Below, in pieces: positions 22,824 through 32,115 of a stretch of DNA of 64,000 nt. The translations under genes and the position numbers were made by a program. Under the pieces are notes generated by a model. It was not told the DNA's origin. It searched no databases and saw nothing but the letters and a program-made list of their open reading frames with translations. How positions within the stretch are numbered: the first letter of the stretch is position 1; every line of letters starts with the position of its first letter. The DNA comes from Hyphomonadaceae bacterium UBA5336 (GTDB taxonomy: Bacteria; Pseudomonadota; Alphaproteobacteria; Caulobacterales; Hyphomonadaceae): positions 143,903-207,902 of the forward strand of contig DHQO01000005.1 in assembly GCA_002408125.1 (NCBI GenBank), read 5' to 3'.

Positions 22824-24167
22824 TTATTTGAGACTGCGGTTCACAATGTTTTCCAGGTATTCCTGACGGCCGGACGTGTGGTGGCCGTCGATACCGTCGG
22901 CTTTAGCGCGATCTGCGATATCGGCAAGACTGGTCGCATCCGCGGTCATGAACTTGCCCAACTCGCCGTCCCAGCCAGCATAGCGCTCTGCCTTGAACTT
23001 GGCGAGGTCGCCCTTCTCGATCAAGTCCGCTGCGCTCAGCAGGGCGCGGGCGAGGGCGTCGACCCCGCCGACATGGGCGTAGAACAGGTCGCTGAGATCA
23101 GACGACTGTCGGCGCACCTTGGCGTCGAAGTTGAAACCGCCCGTGTCGAGACCGCCGGACGGCAGGAGCTCGATCAGCGCCAGGGTGATGTCGCGGATAT
23201 CCAGGTTGAACTGGTCGGTGTCCCAGCCATTCTGGTAGTTGCCCGAGTTGATGTCGATCGAGCCCATCACGCCAAGCGACACCGCCGTGGCGATCTCGTG
23301 AGCGAAGCTGTGACCCGACAGGGTGGCGTGGTTCGGCTCGATATTGACGTGCACTTCATTGTCGATGCCGAAGCGCTGCAGGAAGCCGTGGATCGAGGCG
23401 GAGTCGAAATCGTACTGGTGGTACATCGGCTCATGCGGTTTCGGCTCGATCAGGATCTTGCCGGTAAAGCCGATCTTGTATTTGTGCTCGACCACCTTGG
23501 CCAGGAACCGGCCGAAATTCTCCAGCTCGCGGGTAAGGTCGGTGTTGAGCAGGGTGTCATAGCCCTCGCGGCCGCCCCACAGCACATAGTTCGAGCCACC
23601 CAGCGCATGGGTCATCTCAAGGCATTCGCGCACCTGGCGCACGGCGCAGGCAGCCACGTCCGGGTCCGGGCTGGTCAGGCCGCCGGCGGCATAGCGCGGA
23701 TGGGAGAAGAGGTTCGCCGTGCCCCAGAGCAGCTTCACGCCGGTTTCCTGCTGGTAGGCACCGAGGCGATCCTTCATGCGGGCGAGATTGTTCGACAGCT
23801 CGTCGGGTGTTGGAGAGTACTCGCACACATCCACATCATGGAAACAGTAGAAGGGCAGGTCGAGCTTGGTGAAGAACTCGAAAGCCGCGGCCATCTTGCG
23901 ATCTGCCGCTTCGCGGTCATTGGCGGCATTGTGCCAGGGGCGGTCGAAGGTGCCGGCACCGAAGATGTCATAGCCGTCCCAGCAGAAGGTGTGCCAGTAG
24001 CACACGGCCATGCGCAGATGGTCCTCCATGCGCTTGCCCAGGACCATCTGGTCCTTGTCATAGTAGCGATAGGCCAGCAGGTTTTCCGAATCCGGGCCTT
24101 CGAACTTAATCTGCGGGATGTCCCCGAAGACGGTGCCGAAGCCGCCAATTGAGCTGCCGTCTGCCAT
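22824..24167 (-). CDS. xylA: Xylose isomerase
   Basis: Converts D-xylose to D-xylulose. At 447 residues it is of the longer class II size. Motifs include FHDVDVCEYSPTPDEL (catalytic His region), LIEPKPHEPMYHQYDFD and NIEPNHATLSGHSFAHE, which carry the metal-binding Glu, His and Asp residues. The start ATG overlaps the xylB stop by one base (TAATG) and GGAGGCAAGTA precedes it. This gives an isomerase pathway rather than the oxidative xylose pathway known in Caulobacter. Confidence 0.97.
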   Translation of the reverse strand: MADGSSIGGFGTVFGDIPQIKFEGPDSENLLAYRYYDKDQMVLGKRMEDHLRMAVCYWHTFCWDGYDIFGAGTFDRPWHNAANDREAADRKMAAAFEFFTKLDLPFYCFHDVDVCEYSPTPDELSNNLARMKDRLGAYQQETGVKLLWGTANLFSHPRYAAGGLTSPDPDVAACAVRQVRECLEMTHALGGSNYVLWGGREGYDTLLNTDLTRELENFGRFLAKVVEHKYKIGFTGKILIEPKPHEPMYHQYDFDSASIHGFLQRFGIDNEVHVNIEPNHATLSGHSFAHEIATAVSLGVMGSIDINSGNYQNGWDTDQFNLDIRDITLALIELLPSGGLDTGGFNFDAKVRRQSSDLSDLFYAHVGGVDALARALLSAADLIEKGDLAKFKAERYAGWDGELGKFMTADATSLADIADRAKADGIDGHHTSGRQEYLENIVNRSLK

Positions 24168-25624
24168 TACTTGCCTCCATTGAACTCCCCGGCCAGCGCG
24201 TCATAGAGCGAGGCAGACCGGGCGATCTTTGCGTTGATTGTTTCGATGTCGTGATCTGAGGGCTCGACGATATCCAGGGCCCGCGGGGCCTTGAACACGT
24301 CTTCCATGTCGCCGCCCTGATGACCGTAGAGCGCCAGGCGCGCGGCGCCATAGGCCGGGCCGGCAGCGGCGCCTTCGCGGTAGACCAGGGGCAGCTGCAG
24401 CGCGGCGGCCAGGATGCGGCCCCAGTAGAGCGAGCGCGAGCCGCCGCCGATGACGGAGATGGCATTGACGTCCACATCGGCGGCCGTGAGGGCCTCCAGG
24501 CCCTGGGCCATGCCGAAGGCAACGCCCTCCAGAACAGCCTGGGCGATCTGCGCCGGACCGCTGTCATGGGTCAGGCCAAAGAGAACGCCCTGGGCATGGG
24601 GGTTGTTGTGCGGGGTGCGCTCGCCGGAAAGATACGGCAGGAAGGTTTCCCGGCAGCCCAGCGTACCCTCGGTTGCAGCAAGATCAATCAGCGCGCCGGC
24701 ATCGGCGCAGCCGGTCAGCTTGCAGGCCCAGTCGAGGCAGCTCGCCGCGCTCAGCATCACCGACATCAGGTGCCAGCGATCGGGCAGGGCATGGCAGAAG
24801 GCATGCGCGGCGGAAGCGGGGTTGGAGCGATAGGTATTGCCGGCCACGAAGATGACGCCCGAGGTGCCGAGCGACATCAGCGCCTCGCCCTCGTCGATCA
24901 CGCCGACCCCGGCCGCGCCGGCGGCATTGTCGCCGCCGCCAGCGACCACGGGCACGCGCTCCATGCCCCAGGCCTCGGCATTTTCCTGGCGGAGTCTGCC
25001 GGTCACCTCGTGGCCTTCATAGAGCCTGGGCATATGGCTCTCATCGAGCCCGGTGGCGGCGAGCAGCTCACCCGACCAGCGCCGTCCGGCCACATCCATC
25101 CAAAGTGTGCCCGAGGAATCCGACATGTCGGAGGCAAGCTCGGTGGTCATTCTCAGGCGCACATAGTCCTTCGGCAGAAGGACCGTTTTGACCCTGTCGA
25201 AAATCTCCGGCTCGTGCCGGCGCACCCATTCCAGCTTCGGGGCGGTGAAGCCCGGCATGACGCGGTTACCGCCCAGGGTGATGAAGGCATCGGTGCGCGC
25301 TTCGAGATCGGCGCACTCGGCGAAACTGCGGCCATCGTTCCAGAGGATGGCCGGGCGCAAGGGCGCGCGATTGGCATCCAGCAGCGTGGCGCCATGCATC
25401 TGGCCGGACAGGCCAATGGCCTTCACGCGGTGACGCTTGTCGACGTTGAGGCCGGCGACGGCCATGTTTGTTGCGGTCCACCAGTCGGACGGGTTCTGTT
25501 CTGACCAAAGCGGTCTGGGGCGGGAGATCGGAAGATCCGCCGAGCTTGAATCGACGACACTGCCCGCCTCATCGATGAGAACGGTCTTCACACTCGATGT
25601 GCCGATATCGATACCCAGATACAA
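24167..25624 (-). CDS. xylB: Xylulokinase
   Basis: Phosphorylates D-xylulose to xylulose-5-phosphate; 485 residues of the FGGY carbohydrate kinase family. The N-terminal phosphate loop MYLGIDIGTSSVKTVLID, IGLSGQMHGATLLD, and the second FGGY signature VIGGGSRSLYWGRILAAAL near residue 390 are present. The start is TTG with AAGGGAG six bases upstream. It is the first gene of the operon. A LacI-type operator at 25673-25686 lies about 50 bases upstream, across the promoter. Confidence 0.96.
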   Translation of the reverse strand: MYLGIDIGTSSVKTVLIDEAGSVVDSSSADLPISRPRPLWSEQNPSDWWTATNMAVAGLNVDKRHRVKAIGLSGQMHGATLLDANRAPLRPAILWNDGRSFAECADLEARTDAFITLGGNRVMPGFTAPKLEWVRRHEPEIFDRVKTVLLPKDYVRLRMTTELASDMSDSSGTLWMDVAGRRWSGELLAATGLDESHMPRLYEGHEVTGRLRQENAEAWGMERVPVVAGGGDNAAGAAGVGVIDEGEALMSLGTSGVIFVAGNTYRSNPASAAHAFCHALPDRWHLMSVMLSAASCLDWACKLTGCADAGALIDLAATEGTLGCRETFLPYLSGERTPHNNPHAQGVLFGLTHDSGPAQIAQAVLEGVAFGMAQGLEALTAADVDVNAISVIGGGSRSLYWGRILAAALQLPLVYREGAAAGPAYGAARLALYGHQGGDMEDVFKAPRALDIVEPSDHDIETINAKIARSASLYDALAGEFNGGK

Positions 25625-25672
25625 GGTCTACTCCCTTCCCCCGGCGATCTCGTGTCGCCTGTCATCGCAATT

Positions 25673-25686
25673 TGATAACGCTAACA
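25673..25686 (-). promoter_or_regulatory. LacI-type (XylR-like) operator of xylB-xylA-tal
   Basis: TGATAACGCTAACA, a 14-base pseudo-palindrome centred on a CG step. One of five related sites in the window, all in front of xylan or xylose genes. Confidence 0.8.
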
Positions 25687-25755
25687 TTCCGATGATCCGC
25701 TGGCAATGGCTGAACTGCGTAAGATTGTCCCGAATAGTTGGGAAATCCGATGCAA

Positions 25756-26004
25756 TCATTCAGACTCAGGCCTTTCCGCGAGGATATGCCAGGTGACGGC
25801 CTGGAAGGTATCGACCCAGATTTCGGCTTCATGCGCCGCAAGATAGTCCAGCAGCTCCTGGTGAGCCTCACCCGAGACCGCCAGATAATCGCCCCCGACG
25901 CCATGGAAGGTGAAGGTCGCGAGCCCTCCAGTGACTAATGCATCTTCGACATAGGCGATCAGCTCCGTGCCACTCGCGCCGACCGGGCCAGATGTCGCTT
26001 GCCT
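25756..26004 (-). pseudogene. Remnant of a polysaccharide deacetylase-like gene (C-terminus only)
   Basis: The minus strand between these positions encodes about 75 residues recognisable as the C-terminal end of a polysaccharide deacetylase/acetylxylan-esterase-like protein: ATFTFHGVGGDYLAVSGEAH, then LLDYLAAHEAEIWVDTFQAV. Upstream the frame hits a stop codon at 26005-26007 and no start or catalytic NodB motifs follow. I therefore call it a decayed gene. Its presence inside a xylan locus suggests loss of an esterase. Confidence 0.6.
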
Positions 26005-26202
26005 TCAATATCGGCGACTACAAGCAAACCATTGAGATGGGACAGTATTTCGTCCTCAATCTTGGACCCGCCGCGCCGGCATGAGGGTCAGGTGTCCGGT
26101 ACACCGCACGGGGCGGACCGTTCGCCGAATGGGTATGTTCTTGACCGGCCTGCTGGTTGAAAAGACTTCCCATGCGCGATCTAGTCAGGTATCGCAGGAT
26201 AA

Positions 26203-26216
26203 TGATAGCCCTAACA
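26203..26216 (+). promoter_or_regulatory. LacI-type operator of the sugar permease gene
   Basis: TGATAGCCCTAACA, 58 bases before the permease start; one mismatch from the other sites at the central CG. Confidence 0.7.
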
Positions 26217-26274
26217 TAAGCGTGGGCAGCCAAGGATAGCGGTGCAGGAAAAGCGCCGGTCAAGGGAGGACCAA

Positions 26275-27723
26275 GTGACTGTAGCAACGGTAAGTGAGGG
26301 CAAGTTCGAGGGCGATTTCGCCTTTGTCTTGCTGATTAGTTGTGTCGCCACGATTGGCGGCTTTCTGTTCGGTTTCGACAGTGGCGTGATCAACGGCACA
26401 GTCGAGGGCCTGCAGGTGGCGTTTAACTCTGACAGTGCCGGCACCGGCTTCAGCGTCGCCTCGATGCTGCTGGGATGTGCAATTGGCGCGGCCGCAGCCG
26501 GTACCATGTCGGATGTCTTTGGGCGACGCACGATGATGATCGTGGCGGCAGTGTTCTTCATTATCTCCGCCTGGGGTTCGGGTATTGCCGGGGGTACGCT
26601 AGAGTTTGTATGCTACCGAATTCTTGGCGGGCTCGCCGTCGGTGCCGCCAGCGTGATGTCACCGGCCTATATCTCCGAGATCGCACCGGCGCATCTGCGC
26701 GGCCGCCTCTCATCAATCCAACAGGTGGCCATTATTACCGGCCTCTTCATCGCCTTCCTGTCCAATTTCATGATTCAGCAGGCCGCCGGATCGGCCTTGA
26801 GTGAATGGATCTGGGGCTTTGAGGCCTGGCGCTGGATGTTCTGGGTGGAGCTCATCCCGGCATTCATCTTCCTGATCGCCCTGCTGGTTATCCCTGAAAG
26901 CCCGCGCTTCCTGGTTGCCAAGGGCTCGCATGAAAAGGCGCATGGCGTGCTGACCCGGGTCGCCGGAGAAAATGCCGCGACCGCCAAGGTGGGGGAAATT
27001 CGCGAGTCCTTGGCCGGCGACCACAAGCCGTCTCTGGCCGATGCGCTCGGCCAGTATGGCTTCAAGCCAATTGTCTGGATCGGAATTGGCCTGGCGGTCT
27101 TCCAGCAGCTGGTCGGTATCAATGTCGTTTTCTACTACGGCGCTGTCCTCTGGCAGGCTGTGGGCTTCACCGAGAGCCAGGCGCTATTGACCAATGTCAT
27201 TTCGGGCGCGGTCTCGATTGGCGCGGTGCTGGTTGCTCTGGCGCTGATTGACCGGATCGGGCGTAAGCCGCTGCTTTGGGTCGGCTCGATCGGTATGACG
27301 GCATCCCTTGCCACTGTGGCCTTTGCCTTCTCGCAGGCCCAGTTCGTGGATGGCAGTCTCTCGTTGGATAATCACTTAAATCTTTTCGGTCAGGACATTG
27401 TTACATTTGGTGTGATCGCTTTCTTGGCAGCGAATGTCTATGTGATCTTCTTCAATGCTTCCTGGGGACCTGTGATGTGGGTCTCGTTGGGCGAGATGTT
27501 CCCCAATCAGGTGCGTGGGGCCGGCCTTGCCGTGTCTGGCTTTTCCCAGTGGATTGCCAATTTTCTGATTACGGTGACCTTCCCGATAATGCTGACCACA
27601 GCCTTTATCGGACTGACCGGGGCATATGCCTTCTATGCCGTCTGTGCGTTCATCTCGATCTTCTTCGTGATGAAGGCCGTGCGCGAGACCAAGGGCATGG
27701 AGCTCGAGCACATGACCAATTAG
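26275..27723 (+). CDS. Sugar porter MFS permease (XylE-like)
   Basis: A 482-residue twelve-helix transporter of the sugar porter family, most likely xylose:proton symport. Family motifs are FLFGFDSGVINGT in helix 1, FGRRTMMI in loop 2-3, PESPRFLVAKG after helix 6, and FQQLVGINVVFYYG in helix 7, where the sugar-binding Gln residues lie. The GTG at 26275 has AGGGAGG five bases upstream and is preferred to a longer frame. It has its own operator and terminator, and is divergent from the xylBA operon. Confidence 0.94.
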   Translation: MTVATVSEGKFEGDFAFVLLISCVATIGGFLFGFDSGVINGTVEGLQVAFNSDSAGTGFSVASMLLGCAIGAAAAGTMSDVFGRRTMMIVAAVFFIISAWGSGIAGGTLEFVCYRILGGLAVGAASVMSPAYISEIAPAHLRGRLSSIQQVAIITGLFIAFLSNFMIQQAAGSALSEWIWGFEAWRWMFWVELIPAFIFLIALLVIPESPRFLVAKGSHEKAHGVLTRVAGENAATAKVGEIRESLAGDHKPSLADALGQYGFKPIVWIGIGLAVFQQLVGINVVFYYGAVLWQAVGFTESQALLTNVISGAVSIGAVLVALALIDRIGRKPLLWVGSIGMTASLATVAFAFSQAQFVDGSLSLDNHLNLFGQDIVTFGVIAFLAANVYVIFFNASWGPVMWVSLGEMFPNQVRGAGLAVSGFSQWIANFLITVTFPIMLTTAFIGLTGAYAFYAVCAFISIFFVMKAVRETKGMELEHMTN

Positions 27724-27750
27724 GGCATCATCCTCCCGGATGCCCGGACT

Positions 27751-27784
27751 GGGCAGGCGTCCCCGTGCGCCTGCCCTTTTCTTT
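27751..27784 (+). terminator. Rho-independent terminator of the permease gene
   Basis: GGGCAGGCG (27751-27759) pairs with CGCCTGCCC (27768-27776) over an eight-base loop, followed by TTTTCTTT. Confidence 0.88.
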
Positions 27785-27858
27785 GGGGAGAGCCGCGAAA
27801 GCAAACGCTCCGCCTGTGACAGGGCGGGGCGTAGCCTTGTGTAACTGGGCAGGGGACC

Positions 27859-28893
27859 TTAGCGCGGGTCGGAAACGCTTTCGCGCTCGATGATGTCGAC
27901 CGTGTCGATATAGTCGGCCTTCACATCGACCTCGGCATCCTTCTTCAGATTGTTCTCCGACAGCAAGGTTACGGCGCGGCGGGCAATCTCGGAAATCGGC
28001 TGGCGCACGGTGGTCAGTTGCGGCCAGATCGCGGCACTGATGGCGGTATCGTCGAAGCCAACCACGGAGAGATCGCCGGGCACCTTGAGAGAACGGCGAT
28101 GAGCCGCGGCGATCACGCCGGCGGCCATGTCATCGTTTGAGGCAAAGATCGCGGTCGGCGCCTGCGAGGCGCTGAGCAGCTTTTCGGTCAGTTCCATGCC
28201 CGAGCGAAACGTGAAGTCGCCTTCCACCACCATCCCCGGATCGAGGTCCAGGCCATGCTCGGCCATGGCGCGCTCGAAGCCTTCCTTCCGCGACAGGCTG
28301 GAAGGGTGCTCGGCAGGGCCGGTGATGAAACCGATCCGCTTGTGGCCATGCTCGATGAGATACTCCGTCATGGAATGGGCGGCGGCGGTGTCGTCGAACA
28401 CCACGCTGGAGAATTGCCCGGTAGGATCTTCATGGCTGACCAGCACGGTGCGTACGCCGGCATCGCTCATCAGACGGATCAGCGCCTTGTTGGCGCTCAG
28501 CGGCGGGGTGAGGATCAGGCCATCCAGGCCGATCTTGCGCAGGCGCATGGCGATTTCCGAGGTGTCGGTGCCTTCCTCGATCTCGGAAAGGTCTTCCAGC
28601 ATGAGATGGTGGCCAAGCTCGCGGCAGGTTTTCAGGGCGCCAACCAGCAGCTCGCTGAGATAGCCCGAGCTCGGATTGTAATAGACCAGCCCGATCAGCA
28701 TGGACTTGCCACCGGCCAGACCGCGCGCGAGCATGTTGGGGCGGTAGTTGAGCGCCTCGATGGCGGCTTCGACTTTCAGGCGGGTTGCTTCCTTGACCAG
28801 GCTGCGCTGGTTCAGGACCCGGGACACCGTCATTTGAGATACGCCGGCCTGTTCGGCCACTTCCTTGATTGTCGCGTTCTGTCGCCTAGACAA
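27859..28893 (-). CDS. LacI-family regulator, probable xylose repressor
   Basis: A 344-residue LacI/GalR protein: helix-turn-helix at about 8-27 (TIKEVAEQAGVSQMTVSRVL), hinge helix with RPNMLARGLA, and a periplasmic-binding-protein-like effector domain. It sits inside the xylan locus and the five 14-base pseudo-palindromes with a central CG step are the type of site LacI proteins bind. I infer that it represses the xylose/xylan genes and is released by xylose or a xylo-oligomer. The start codon is TTG. No operator of this kind is seen before its own gene. Confidence 0.88.
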   Translation of the reverse strand: MSRRQNATIKEVAEQAGVSQMTVSRVLNQRSLVKEATRLKVEAAIEALNYRPNMLARGLAGGKSMLIGLVYYNPSSGYLSELLVGALKTCRELGHHLMLEDLSEIEEGTDTSEIAMRLRKIGLDGLILTPPLSANKALIRLMSDAGVRTVLVSHEDPTGQFSSVVFDDTAAAHSMTEYLIEHGHKRIGFITGPAEHPSSLSRKEGFERAMAEHGLDLDPGMVVEGDFTFRSGMELTEKLLSASQAPTAIFASNDDMAAGVIAAAHRRSLKVPGDLSVVGFDDTAISAAIWPQLTTVRQPISEIARRAVTLLSENNLKKDAEVDVKADYIDTVDIIERESVSDPR

Positions 28894-29081
28894 AGCAGAC
28901 CCTATCCAAATTCCTGCAGGCTTGAGCTAAAGGTTCGATCGCCTGTCTGTTCTTATTGGTGAAGAGGTTATAACCCCGATTCAGTAAAGAAACTTGTACC
29001 CCTAAAACAGGGCAACGCAATATTTTGCCCCTTCTGGGTGCAGTTTGAGCCTGTCTGATCGTGTAATGGGCGCGCTATCAG

Positions 29082-30239
29082 TTAGCCGAGCGGAGCCCTC
29101 TCCGGCGCCGCGAGCAGGGCTTCGGCGATGGCCGTGCGCATCGGTTTGGGCTGGTAATGCTCGTCATAGAGGGTCGGGCGTTTGAGCACGCCATCCTCGC
29201 GCGGCAGGAAACCCTGGAGCCAGTTCTGGTCGTCCACCATGCCCCAGATCAGGATTTCCTTGAGCTGCGGATAGCTCAGCATCAGGTCGAAATAGTCGCG
29301 GGTGTAGCTCGCCATGGCCTCATCGCGATAGGCGATGTCGGGCGTCATCCGCGTGTCGTTGACATCGAACTCGGTGATGTAGATTTCCAGGCCCATGCCG
29401 ACGACCTCGTCGACGAAGGCCACCCAGTTGCGCTGTTTCTCGCGCGTGTACTCATCGGGCATCTCATAATTGGAGTGGCTCTGCAGACCGAGACCCTGCA
29501 CCGGCACGCCGCGCTTGAGAAGCCGCTCCAGGAAGCGTAGCACGCCGGCGCGGTGCACGGCGCTGGTGTCTTCCCAGCTCATGAAGTCGTTATAGACCAG
29601 CCTTGCATCCGGGGTGTTTTCGCGCGCGGTGGCAAAGCAGAAATCGATCAGTTCCTCGCCCATCTTGTCCAACAGGGAAGTCTGGCGGAACTCGCCGGTC
29701 TGATCGTCGATCGCCTCGTTCACAACATCCCAGGCATAGAGGAAGGGATGATAGCGGCTCGCGACCTGCGAGACATAATTGCCGACAAAGGCCTCGGTCT
29801 CGGCGGCGCTGGTGAATTCCCTGTCATTGATCCAGCCGGGAGAATATTGCGCACGGTGCCAGAGCAGGGCGTGCCCGCGCATGGTGAGATCCTCTGCCTT
29901 TGCAAATTCCACGAGCGCGTCGGCCGGCGCCCAGTTCCAAACGCCCGGCGCCGGGTTGATCGTGTACCATTTGTGCTCGTTCTCCGCGACGATCGTCGAG
30001 CACTCATTGAGGATGATCTGTTTGTACTGCGCGTCCTGAAGCTGGCGCGCGGCCATGGCCGAGCCAAAGCGCAGGCCCTTGGCGGCGGCGAGGTCGCGCA
30101 GCGGAGCATCGGCGGCCAAACCCGTGCTGGCAGTAATCGCTGAGGAGGCGCTGCCGGTGGTGCATCCGGGCAGAAGCGTTGTGGCGGCTGCAGCAGTGCC
30201 TATTGCCAGGCAGTCCCGGCGGGACAGGTTGCGTTTCAT
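29082..30239 (-). CDS. GH10 endo-1,4-beta-xylanase
   Basis: Secreted or membrane-anchored xylanase of 385 residues. The N-terminus MKRNLSRRDCLAIG is a twin-arginine signal with a lipobox-like LLPGC. The GH10 barrel includes MRGHALLWH, the acid/base Glu near 175 in WDVVNEAIDD, and the nucleophile Glu near 290 in IYITEFDVND. The ATG at 30239 has GGGAGGAGAGACC upstream; the 110-residue upstream extension of the open frame is not coding. It is divergent from the GH43 gene with a shared operator between. Confidence 0.96.
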   Translation of the reverse strand: MKRNLSRRDCLAIGTAAAATTLLPGCTTGSASSAITASTGLAADAPLRDLAAAKGLRFGSAMAARQLQDAQYKQIILNECSTIVAENEHKWYTINPAPGVWNWAPADALVEFAKAEDLTMRGHALLWHRAQYSPGWINDREFTSAAETEAFVGNYVSQVASRYHPFLYAWDVVNEAIDDQTGEFRQTSLLDKMGEELIDFCFATARENTPDARLVYNDFMSWEDTSAVHRAGVLRFLERLLKRGVPVQGLGLQSHSNYEMPDEYTREKQRNWVAFVDEVVGMGLEIYITEFDVNDTRMTPDIAYRDEAMASYTRDYFDLMLSYPQLKEILIWGMVDDQNWLQGFLPREDGVLKRPTLYDEHYQPKPMRTAIAEALLAAPERAPLG

Positions 30240-30280
30240 GGTCTCTCCTCCCAATCGCCCGATACCGGGTCTTGTCAAAC

Positions 30281-30294
30281 TGATAACGCTATCA
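30281..30294. promoter_or_regulatory. LacI-type operator shared by GH10 and GH43 genes
   Basis: TGATAACGCTATCA, the most symmetrical of the five sites, centred between the divergent GH10 and GH43 genes. Confidence 0.82.
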
Positions 30295-30360
30295 TTAGAC
30301 TGCATCAAGACCGGTGCCCAAGACGCCGGTGAAAAGAAGACAAAGGGCAGGAGAGACACC

Positions 30361-32115
30361 ATGTTACGTTCTGGCATCAGATCCGTGATTCTGGCCGGTA
30401 GTGCGTGCCTTGTCCTTGCGGCCTGTGGAAGGCAACTGGCTGAAGAGGCTGAAACGCTGCCAGCTGTGCAAGCGGAGGCGGCACCTGTCGCGCGGATCGA
30501 CTGGTTTGAATATACGGGCCGCGATGAGGTCTTCGAGGGCGTCACGCTCGGCGAAGACGAGTATTTCAATCCGGTCCTGACCGGCTTTTATCCCGACCCC
30601 TCGATCACCCAGGTCGGCGGCGACTATTACCTTGTAAACTCAACCTTCTGCTACTTCCCCGGCATCCCGGTCCTCCACAGCACGGACCTGGTCAACTGGA
30701 CCCAGGTCGGCAATGTCATCGACCGGCCCGGCATGCTCGATTTCGATGGGCTGCGGCTCTCGCGCGGGGTCTTCGCTCCGACCATCGAGCATCATGATGG
30801 CACCTTCTATGTCGCCAATACCTGCGTCGATTGCGGCGGCAATTTCGTCGTCACGGCGGAGGACCCGGTCGGGCCCTGGTCGGACCCGATCTGGCTGCCG
30901 GACGTGGGCGGCATCGACCCCTCGCTCTTCTTCGACGAGGACGGCAGGGTCTATGTCATCAACAATGACGCCCCGCCGGAAGGTTCGACCTATGACGGTC
31001 ACCGCGCGATCTGGATGCGCGAGGTCGATCCGGAAACGCTCCAGTCGATCAGCGAGCCGATTGTCCTCATCGATGGCGGCGTGCGCCCGGAGGAACAGCC
31101 GATCTGGATCGAGGGCCCCCACATCTACAAGGTCGGTGACTGGTACTATCTCAGCGCGGCCGAAGGCGGCACGGCGATCAACCATTCCCAGGTTGTCCTG
31201 CGCGCGCGCACCGTGACCGGCCCGTATGAGCCCTATGAGGACAATCCCATCCTCACCCAGCGCCATCTCGACCCGGACCGCGAGAACCCGATCACCTCGG
31301 TCGGCCATGCCGATTTCGTCACCGACGATGCCGGCAACTGGTGGGCCACCTTTCTCGGCGTGCGGCCCTATGAGGGCGACTATTACAATACCGGGCGGGA
31401 GACCTTCCTGATGCCGGTGCGCTGGGAGGATGGCTGGCCGGTGATTGCGAAAGGGCAGGAGCAGGTGCCCTATGTCGTGAGCCCGCGTCCGGACCTGCCG
31501 GCGGGCGAGCCGGGAGCGTTCCCCATGTCGGGCAATTTCACGGTCCGCGAGGAGTTTGACGGCGAGACCCTGCCATTCCACTGGATGTCCCTGCGTGTGC
31601 CGGAGACGCAATGGTTTGCACTGGAAGAAGGCGCCCTGACGCTCGAAGCCCGGCCGGTCTCGCTCGGCTCCGGCGGGCAGCCGAGCTATCTCGGCCGGCG
31701 CCAGCAGCATCTCGACGCGCTTGCCACCATGGCGCTGGACTTCTCTCCGCAGGCTGTTGGAGACGAGGCCGGGCTCGCCGTGCTGCAGAGCGATGAGTAT
31801 TATTACCGTATCGGCGTTCACATGACTGACGCCAACGGCCCTGAAATCCAGGTGCGCGTACGCGCTGGCGCCGATGCGCCTGCAGATGGCGAGGCAATCG
31901 CATTTGGTCCTCTGGAAGACGAGTTCGACGGCAAGGTCGAGCTACGCATCACCGCAAAGCGGGATCTCTATGATTTCGAATACCGCATACCCGGTGACGA
32001 GTGGAAGATGATGGCCTCCGACCAGGACGGAAAGCTGCTGAGCACGGCGGTCGCGACCGGCTTTGTCGGCGTCACGTTCGGGCCATATGCCCAGCGCGCA
32101 GGGGAGGGCGGCTAG
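30361..32115 (+). CDS. GH43 glycoside hydrolase lipoprotein (beta-xylosidase-type)
   Basis: A 584-residue lipoprotein (signal ending LVLAACG). The five-bladed propeller has the three GH43 acids: Asp near 78 in GFYPDPSIT, Asp near 186 in GGIDPSLFF, and Glu near 250 in WIEGPHIYK. A C-terminal beta-sandwich from about residue 400 (VREEFDGETLPFHWMSLRVP) is the accessory domain found in GH43 beta-xylosidases. It should release xylose or arabinose from xylo-oligosaccharides. The true ATG at 30361 follows CAGGAGAGACACC; the upstream open frame is GH10 antisense. Its stop overlaps the convergent halogenase-like gene. Confidence 0.94.
   Translation: MLRSGIRSVILAGSACLVLAACGRQLAEEAETLPAVQAEAAPVARIDWFEYTGRDEVFEGVTLGEDEYFNPVLTGFYPDPSITQVGGDYYLVNSTFCYFPGIPVLHSTDLVNWTQVGNVIDRPGMLDFDGLRLSRGVFAPTIEHHDGTFYVANTCVDCGGNFVVTAEDPVGPWSDPIWLPDVGGIDPSLFFDEDGRVYVINNDAPPEGSTYDGHRAIWMREVDPETLQSISEPIVLIDGGVRPEEQPIWIEGPHIYKVGDWYYLSAAEGGTAINHSQVVLRARTVTGPYEPYEDNPILTQRHLDPDRENPITSVGHADFVTDDAGNWWATFLGVRPYEGDYYNTGRETFLMPVRWEDGWPVIAKGQEQVPYVVSPRPDLPAGEPGAFPMSGNFTVREEFDGETLPFHWMSLRVPETQWFALEEGALTLEARPVSLGSGGQPSYLGRRQQHLDALATMALDFSPQAVGDEAGLAVLQSDEYYYRIGVHMTDANGPEIQVRVRAGADAPADGEAIAFGPLEDEFDGKVELRITAKRDLYDFEYRIPGDEWKMMASDQDGKLLSTAVATGFVGVTFGPYAQRAGEGG

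Noticed and set aside
22824..24152. Long open frame on the plus strand opposite xylA, and similar long frames opposite xylB, GH115 and the halogenase genes
   Set aside because: These are antisense shadows produced by high-GC codon bias; none shows a family motif or ribosome site.
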